NCBI RefSeq assembly: GCF_002218005.2
Contig: NZ_AP018678.1
Coordinates: 1,302,001 to 1,366,000 of the forward strand
Direction: 5' to 3'
Length of the DNA: 64,000 nt
Source: Vibrio algivorus
GTDB lineage: Bacteria; Pseudomonadota; Gammaproteobacteria; Enterobacterales; Vibrionaceae
Shown one piece after another: positions 59,802 to 64,000 of this stretch. The notes below the pieces were generated by a model. The model had not been told where the DNA came from. It saw only the letters and a list, made by a program, of their open reading frames with translations, and searched no databases. A program made the position numbers and the translations under genes. How positions within the stretch are numbered: position 1 is the stretch's first letter; the number at the start of each line of letters is the position of its first letter.

Positions 59802-62800
59802 TTAACAGGCATCAATAGCATTCTTAACTCGCTTATCTGAGACCGGATATGGCGTACCTAATTGCTGAGCAAAGTAGCTCACACGTAGCTCTTCGATCAT
59901 CCAGCGTATCTCCTTGACGGAATCCGGAATTTCAATGCCTTTAGGGATCTTATTCAGCAGCTCTTTATAATCCTTAGTCACCGACTCTACCTTCAAGATA
60001 TGTAAGCGGTCTTTATTTGGATCTATCGGCAATTTTTCCATTCGACGCTCAATCGCTTTCAAATAGCGCAAAATATCAGGTAGTCGTTTCCAACCACATT
60101 CGGTCGCAAAGCCTTTAAAAATCAAACCTTCTACTTGCGCTTTAATATCCGATAACGCAAACGCCATGCTTAAATCAACTTTACCTTTGAGCTTTTTATT
60201 GATGTTAAAAGCAGTAGTTAAAATCGTTTCTACTTGCTTGGCAATATCGACAACCGTATCGCCCAACTCAGCACGAACATGCTCTTTCAATGTTTCAAAC
60301 TGCTCAGGTTGCCATACTAGGCCGCCCTTTTGTTCAATCAGTTTATCGACGCCACAAGCAATACAGTCATCAATTAAATCGAGCACTTTGCCATAAGGGT
60401 TAAAGTACAATCCTAATTTTGATTTATTAGGTAGGTTGCTGTGCAAATATTTAATCGGTGAAGGTACATTAAGCAACACTAGTCGACGTTGCCCCGCTCG
60501 CATTGCTTGTTGCTGCTCTTTCTCGGTTTCAAATAGCTTGATTTCCACGCTATCTTTAGCGTCCACTAAAGCAGGGAAAGCTTTAACCTCAAAGCCACCA
60601 CGTTTTTGCTGATAAACCGTCGGCAGTTCACCAAAACTCCATGTATGTAGCCCTTGCTGTTCAATATCATCGTCAGCCACTTTCGACAAAGTTTCTTGAA
60701 CTTTATCTTTCAAGCTTTCTTTTAGCGCGTATAGGTCGTAATGCTCTTTTAACTTACGATTACGATGATCGACGGCACGGAATGTCACTTTAAGGTGATC
60801 TGGAATTTGTTCAAGTTGCCAATCTTCTCGCTTCACTTCAACGCCGGTCATACGACGTAGCTCTTTTTCTAGCGCATCTAAGATTGGCATTTCCATAGGA
60901 GCAACACGAGATAAGAAAGCATCGGCATAGTTTGGCGCTGGCACAAAGTTACGGCGTAACCCTTTAGGGAGTGATTTAATCAACCCCACCACTAACTCAT
61001 GACGTAAACCTGGTATCTGCCAATCAAAACCATCTGGACTCACTTGGTTCAAAATAGGCAAAGGAATATGAACAGTCAAACCATCATTGTCTTGCCCCGG
61101 TTCAAATTGATAACTAAGTTTTAATTTCAAACCATTTTGATGCCAAAAGTTTGGGTAATCCAAGTCGGTTACATGACTGGCATCACCTTGAAAAAGCATC
61201 TCTTTTTCAAAATCGAGTAGTTCAGAGCTTTCTTTACTGACCTTTTTCCACCACGAATCAAAATGGCGTCCCGATACCACATCGGTACTGACACGTTGAT
61301 CATAGAAATTAAATAACTCATCATCATCAACCAAAATATCACGGCGACGTGATTTATGTTCAAGCTCTTCGACTTCTCGTAGCAACTTCCTATTTTGGTG
61401 GAAGAATTTATGCTTAGTTTCCCAATCACCTTCCACCAAAGCACTACGAATAAAGATTTCACGACTGACAACCGGATCAATCGGCCCATAATTAACATTA
61501 CGCTTTGGCACAATCGGAATGCCATATAACATGACTTTTTCTGAAGCGATAACGGCAGCTTGTTTCTTCGACCAATGTGGTTCGCTGTAACTACGCTTGA
61601 TTAGATGTGGCGCAAGAGGCTCAACCCATTCAGGTTGAATTTTAGCAATGATACGTCCCCAAAGTTTTGAGGTTTCCACCAGCTCTGCTGACATAATCCA
61701 CTTAGGCTGTTTTTTAAATAAACCGGATGCAGGGAAAATATGAAAACGAGCATTACGCGCGCCTTGATATTCACTCTTTTCGGCATCTTTCATACCAATG
61801 TGAGACAGTAAACCCACTAATAGCGCAGTATGGACAGATTGGTAACCTGCCGCTTCTGTATTAAGTTTGGCATCCATTTCACGCATCGCTTGATGTAATT
61901 GAAAATACACATCTTGCCATTCACGCACGCGTAAATAGTTTAAGTAATCTTGTTTACATTGCTTACGGAATTGATTGCTCGATAAGACTTTTTGCTGCTC
62001 TTTGATGTAGTTCCAAACATTCACAAACGTGAAAAAGTCCGACTCTTCATGGAAGAAACGTTTGTGTTTATCATCGGAGCTTTGTTGTTTATCACTAGGA
62101 CGCTCACGTGGATCTTGAATTGATAACGCTGAGGCAATAATCATCACTTCCTGTAAACAATTATATTTCACCGATTCAAGGACCATACGCGCTAAACGTG
62201 GGTCAATCGGCAAACGTGCAAGTTTGCGCCCTATTGCTGTTAACCGTTTTTTAGGATCTTTAGCATTCGGATTAATTGCGCCAAGCTCTTCTAGCAAACG
62301 TACACCATCTTGAATATTGCGCTTATCCGGTGCTTCAACAAATGGGAAGGCTTCAATATCACCTAGCCCCAATGATGTCATCTGTAAAATAACCGAGGCT
62401 AAGTTGGTGCGTAAAATCTCAGGATCGGTAAATTCCGGACGTGAATTAAAATCCTCTTCCGAATACAGTCGAATGCAAATGCCTTCACTCACACGCCCGC
62501 AGCGACCTTTACGTTGATTGGCACTGGCTTGTGATACAGGTTCAATAGGCAAACGCTGTACTTTAGTACGGTAGCTATAACGACTAATACGCGCGGTACC
62601 CGGATCAATCACATATTTGATTCCTGGGACCGTTAACGAGGTTTCAGCCACGTTAGTCGCCAGAACAATTCGGCGGCCGGTATGAGATTGGAATATCCGA
62701 TTTTGTTCAGCAGATGATAAGCGAGCGTACAAAGGTACGATTTCAGTATCTCTAAGCTTACGTTTTGAAAGCGCATCTGCCGTGTCACGGATTTCACGTT

Positions 62801-63758
62801 CACCATTCATGAAAATAAGAATGTCACCTAAACCAGGTTCATCACATAATTCATCAACAGCTTGAAAAATGCCTTCTAATTGATCAAGGTCTTGGTCAGC
62901 ATCATCAGGATTAAGTGGACGATAGCGAACATCAACCGGATAAGTACGGCCCGACACTTCAATAATTGGCGCTTTATCAAAATGGTTAGAGAAACGCTCA
63001 GGATCAATGGTTGCCGACGTAATAATAATTTTAAGATCAGGACGCTTCGGTAGTAACTCTTTTAAGTAACCCATGATGAAGTCAATATTCAAGCTACGCT
63101 CGTGCGCTTCATCGATAATGATGGTGTCGTATTGATTTAAAAAACGGTCGTGCTGGATTTCTGCCAGTAAAATACCATCAGTCATCAGCTTAATTTGAGT
63201 GTTATCGGATATTTGGTCATTAAAACGAACTTTATAACCCACATACTCACCCATTGGGGTTTGCATTTCTTCAGCAATGCGGCTGGCAACTGAACGAGCG
63301 GCTAAACGACGAGGCTGAGTATGACCAATTAAACCTGCTCGACCTCGACCGAGTTCGCTGCATATTTTCGGTATTTGCGTCGTTTTACCTGAACCCGTTT
63401 CACCGGCAATGATCACCACTTGGTTATGAGCAATGGCTTCTGCGATATCATCACGCTTTTGGCTAACCGGTAAGTTTTCAGGATACTCAATATGCGGTTT
63501 ATGCAAGCTACGGTTCTGCACTACCATCATAGATTTTGCAATATCCATAGCGATTTCATCAAACACAGCCGCTTTCGCTTCTGGTTTCTTAATTTTACTG
63601 GCTCCATGAATTCGCTTACTTAAACGAAAACGGTCACGGATCATGCAGTCTTTTAATGCGGCACGTAGGCTACCAGCAGTATTACCCTGCGCACTATTCT
63701 CTTGATGTGATGAGAGAGAATCAGTAGAAGAATGGGCATTATCATGAGGGTTGGTCAA
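59802..63758 (-). CDS. hrpA: HrpA, DEAH-box RNA helicase
   Basis: A 1318-residue helicase (E. coli about 1300) that rescues collided or stalled ribosomes by working on the mRNA. I prefer the TTG at 63758, 9 bases after AGGAA; a GTG at 63809 would add 17 residues. Order: N-terminal helices, RecA1 with GETGSGKT, TQPRRLAARS, DEAH and SAT; RecA2 with ETSLTVPGIKYVIDPG and QRKGRCGR; winged helix and ratchet; OB fold; and the long HrpA-specific C-terminal part ending WMIEELRVSYFAQQLGTPYPVSDKR. It is transcribed leftward and ends 153 bases before the YfaZ-like gene. Confidence 0.95.
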   Translation of the reverse strand: MTNPHDNAHSSTDSLSSHQENSAQGNTAGSLRAALKDCMIRDRFRLSKRIHGASKIKKPEAKAAVFDEIAMDIAKSMMVVQNRSLHKPHIEYPENLPVSQKRDDIAEAIAHNQVVIIAGETGSGKTTQIPKICSELGRGRAGLIGHTQPRRLAARSVASRIAEEMQTPMGEYVGYKVRFNDQISDNTQIKLMTDGILLAEIQHDRFLNQYDTIIIDEAHERSLNIDFIMGYLKELLPKRPDLKIIITSATIDPERFSNHFDKAPIIEVSGRTYPVDVRYRPLNPDDADQDLDQLEGIFQAVDELCDEPGLGDILIFMNGEREIRDTADALSKRKLRDTEIVPLYARLSSAEQNRIFQSHTGRRIVLATNVAETSLTVPGIKYVIDPGTARISRYSYRTKVQRLPIEPVSQASANQRKGRCGRVSEGICIRLYSEEDFNSRPEFTDPEILRTNLASVILQMTSLGLGDIEAFPFVEAPDKRNIQDGVRLLEELGAINPNAKDPKKRLTAIGRKLARLPIDPRLARMVLESVKYNCLQEVMIIASALSIQDPRERPSDKQQSSDDKHKRFFHEESDFFTFVNVWNYIKEQQKVLSSNQFRKQCKQDYLNYLRVREWQDVYFQLHQAMREMDAKLNTEAAGYQSVHTALLVGLLSHIGMKDAEKSEYQGARNARFHIFPASGLFKKQPKWIMSAELVETSKLWGRIIAKIQPEWVEPLAPHLIKRSYSEPHWSKKQAAVIASEKVMLYGIPIVPKRNVNYGPIDPVVSREIFIRSALVEGDWETKHKFFHQNRKLLREVEELEHKSRRRDILVDDDELFNFYDQRVSTDVVSGRHFDSWWKKVSKESSELLDFEKEMLFQGDASHVTDLDYPNFWHQNGLKLKLSYQFEPGQDNDGLTVHIPLPILNQVSPDGFDWQIPGLRHELVVGLIKSLPKGLRRNFVPAPNYADAFLSRVAPMEMPILDALEKELRRMTGVEVKREDWQLEQIPDHLKVTFRAVDHRNRKLKEHYDLYALKESLKDKVQETLSKVADDDIEQQGLHTWSFGELPTVYQQKRGGFEVKAFPALVDAKDSVEIKLFETEKEQQQAMRAGQRRLVLLNVPSPIKYLHSNLPNKSKLGLYFNPYGKVLDLIDDCIACGVDKLIEQKGGLVWQPEQFETLKEHVRAELGDTVVDIAKQVETILTTAFNINKKLKGKVDLSMAFALSDIKAQVEGLIFKGFATECGWKRLPDILRYLKAIERRMEKLPIDPNKDRLHILKVESVTKDYKELLNKIPKGIEIPDSVKEIRWMIEELRVSYFAQQLGTPYPVSDKRVKNAIDAC

Positions 63759-63915
63759 AACGATTCCTATTGAAACGATTAGAGAGCGCAGGTGAATAGC
63801 GAACTGCACTCATAAACTATAGAATTATCAAAATTGTAACACAGGGATAAATGAGATCTAAACTGTCACCCTAATTAATATTAATACTCAAGTGACTTGG
63901 ATATGTACCCTAAGA

Positions 63916-63999
63916 CTACAACTGTAAGCCTCGTACAATCGCGGTCGTGGCACTGGCTAAGCACAACACGAGTGTAAAAATCCGAATCCACTCTTTCGA
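63916..63999 (-). CDS. C-terminal end of an unknown gene running off the window
   Basis: The last 27 codons of an open frame on the - strand, SKEWIRIFTLVLCLASATTA then IVRGLQL and a stop. It contains a membrane-span-like stretch. Too little is visible to identify it or to prove it is coding. Confidence 0.35.
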   Translation of the reverse strand, partial: SKEWIRIFTLVLCLASATTAIVRGLQL

Positions 64000-64000
64000 G

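Noticed and set aside
63885..63915. TACTCAAGTGACTT as another copy of the palindromic repeat
   Set aside because: Only about 12 bases match and there is no inverted partner; the same holds for a fragment near 23128.

Overview
The window is a 64 kb piece of a gammaproteobacterial chromosome, almost certainly Vibrionaceae and from the replication terminus of the primary chromosome. The reasons are the block matP, lonH, fabA, rmf, a GlyGly-CTERM DUF3466 protein, uup, rlmKL, zapC, pyrD, large NAD-glutamate dehydrogenase, pepN, prc, proQ; AT-rich base usage; an ERIC element; and a 28-bp XerCD dif site at 14357-14384 with an XerD arm identical to that of E. coli. This rests on family recognition by eye; no database search was run.

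Left part (1-14.2 kb): a carbon-phosphorus lyase cluster pointing right, phnD (cut by the window start), phnE1, phnE2, then phnFGHIJKLMNP as a tight run with start/stop overlaps. It covers phosphonate import, repression (PhnF), phosphonate activation (PhnGHIJK, PhnL, PhnM), radical-SAM C-P cleavage (PhnJ) and ribosyl-phosphate salvage (PhnP, PhnN). phnO is absent. The transporter and catalytic halves are split by a GST-like gene (- strand) and a U32 peptidase. Two GntR-type palindromes and a Pho-box-like array lie before phnF.

Terminus (14.2-18.9 kb): dif lies 128 bp after phnP. Then come a cytochrome c, MatP (Ter macrodomain organiser), the Lon-like LonH, FabA with FadR/FabR-like operators, and the 57-residue hibernation factor RMF. 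A full-consensus matS is inside letB (45109), and a one-mismatch copy lies just upstream of matP. Genes left of dif mostly read right and genes from 18 to 40 kb mostly read left, as expected where two forks meet.

Middle (18.9-47.6 kb): housekeeping genes for translation quality (Uup, RlmKL, RsmF), division (ZapC), pyrimidine synthesis (PyrD), glutamate catabolism (Gdh), proteolysis (PepN, Prc), the RNA chaperone ProQ, methionine sulfoxide repair (MsrC), an ABC exporter behind a Fur-like box, and the LetA/LetB lipid-transport pair with seven MCE repeats.

Right part (47.6-64 kb): mixed genes, including a PheC-like periplasmic protein, a small gene enclosed by inverted copies of an intergenic repeat, a YjdF membrane protein, a CvfB-type RNA-binding protein, a stand-alone PEP-utilising barrel that has lost metal ligands beside a DAHP synthase gene, yajQ, a coiled-coil protein with a small membrane partner, a LysE exporter, an M32 carboxypeptidase, DUF924, EcsC and YfaZ-like proteins, and HrpA. 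A family of palindromic intergenic repeats starting TATACCCAAGTAACTTCAAG recurs at least six times. No tRNA, rRNA, CRISPR, transposase or prophage was seen. I saw no clearly new multi-gene system; the strongest signals are the dif/matS terminus architecture, the repeat-bracketed gene, the degenerate PEP barrel and the pyrD leader.
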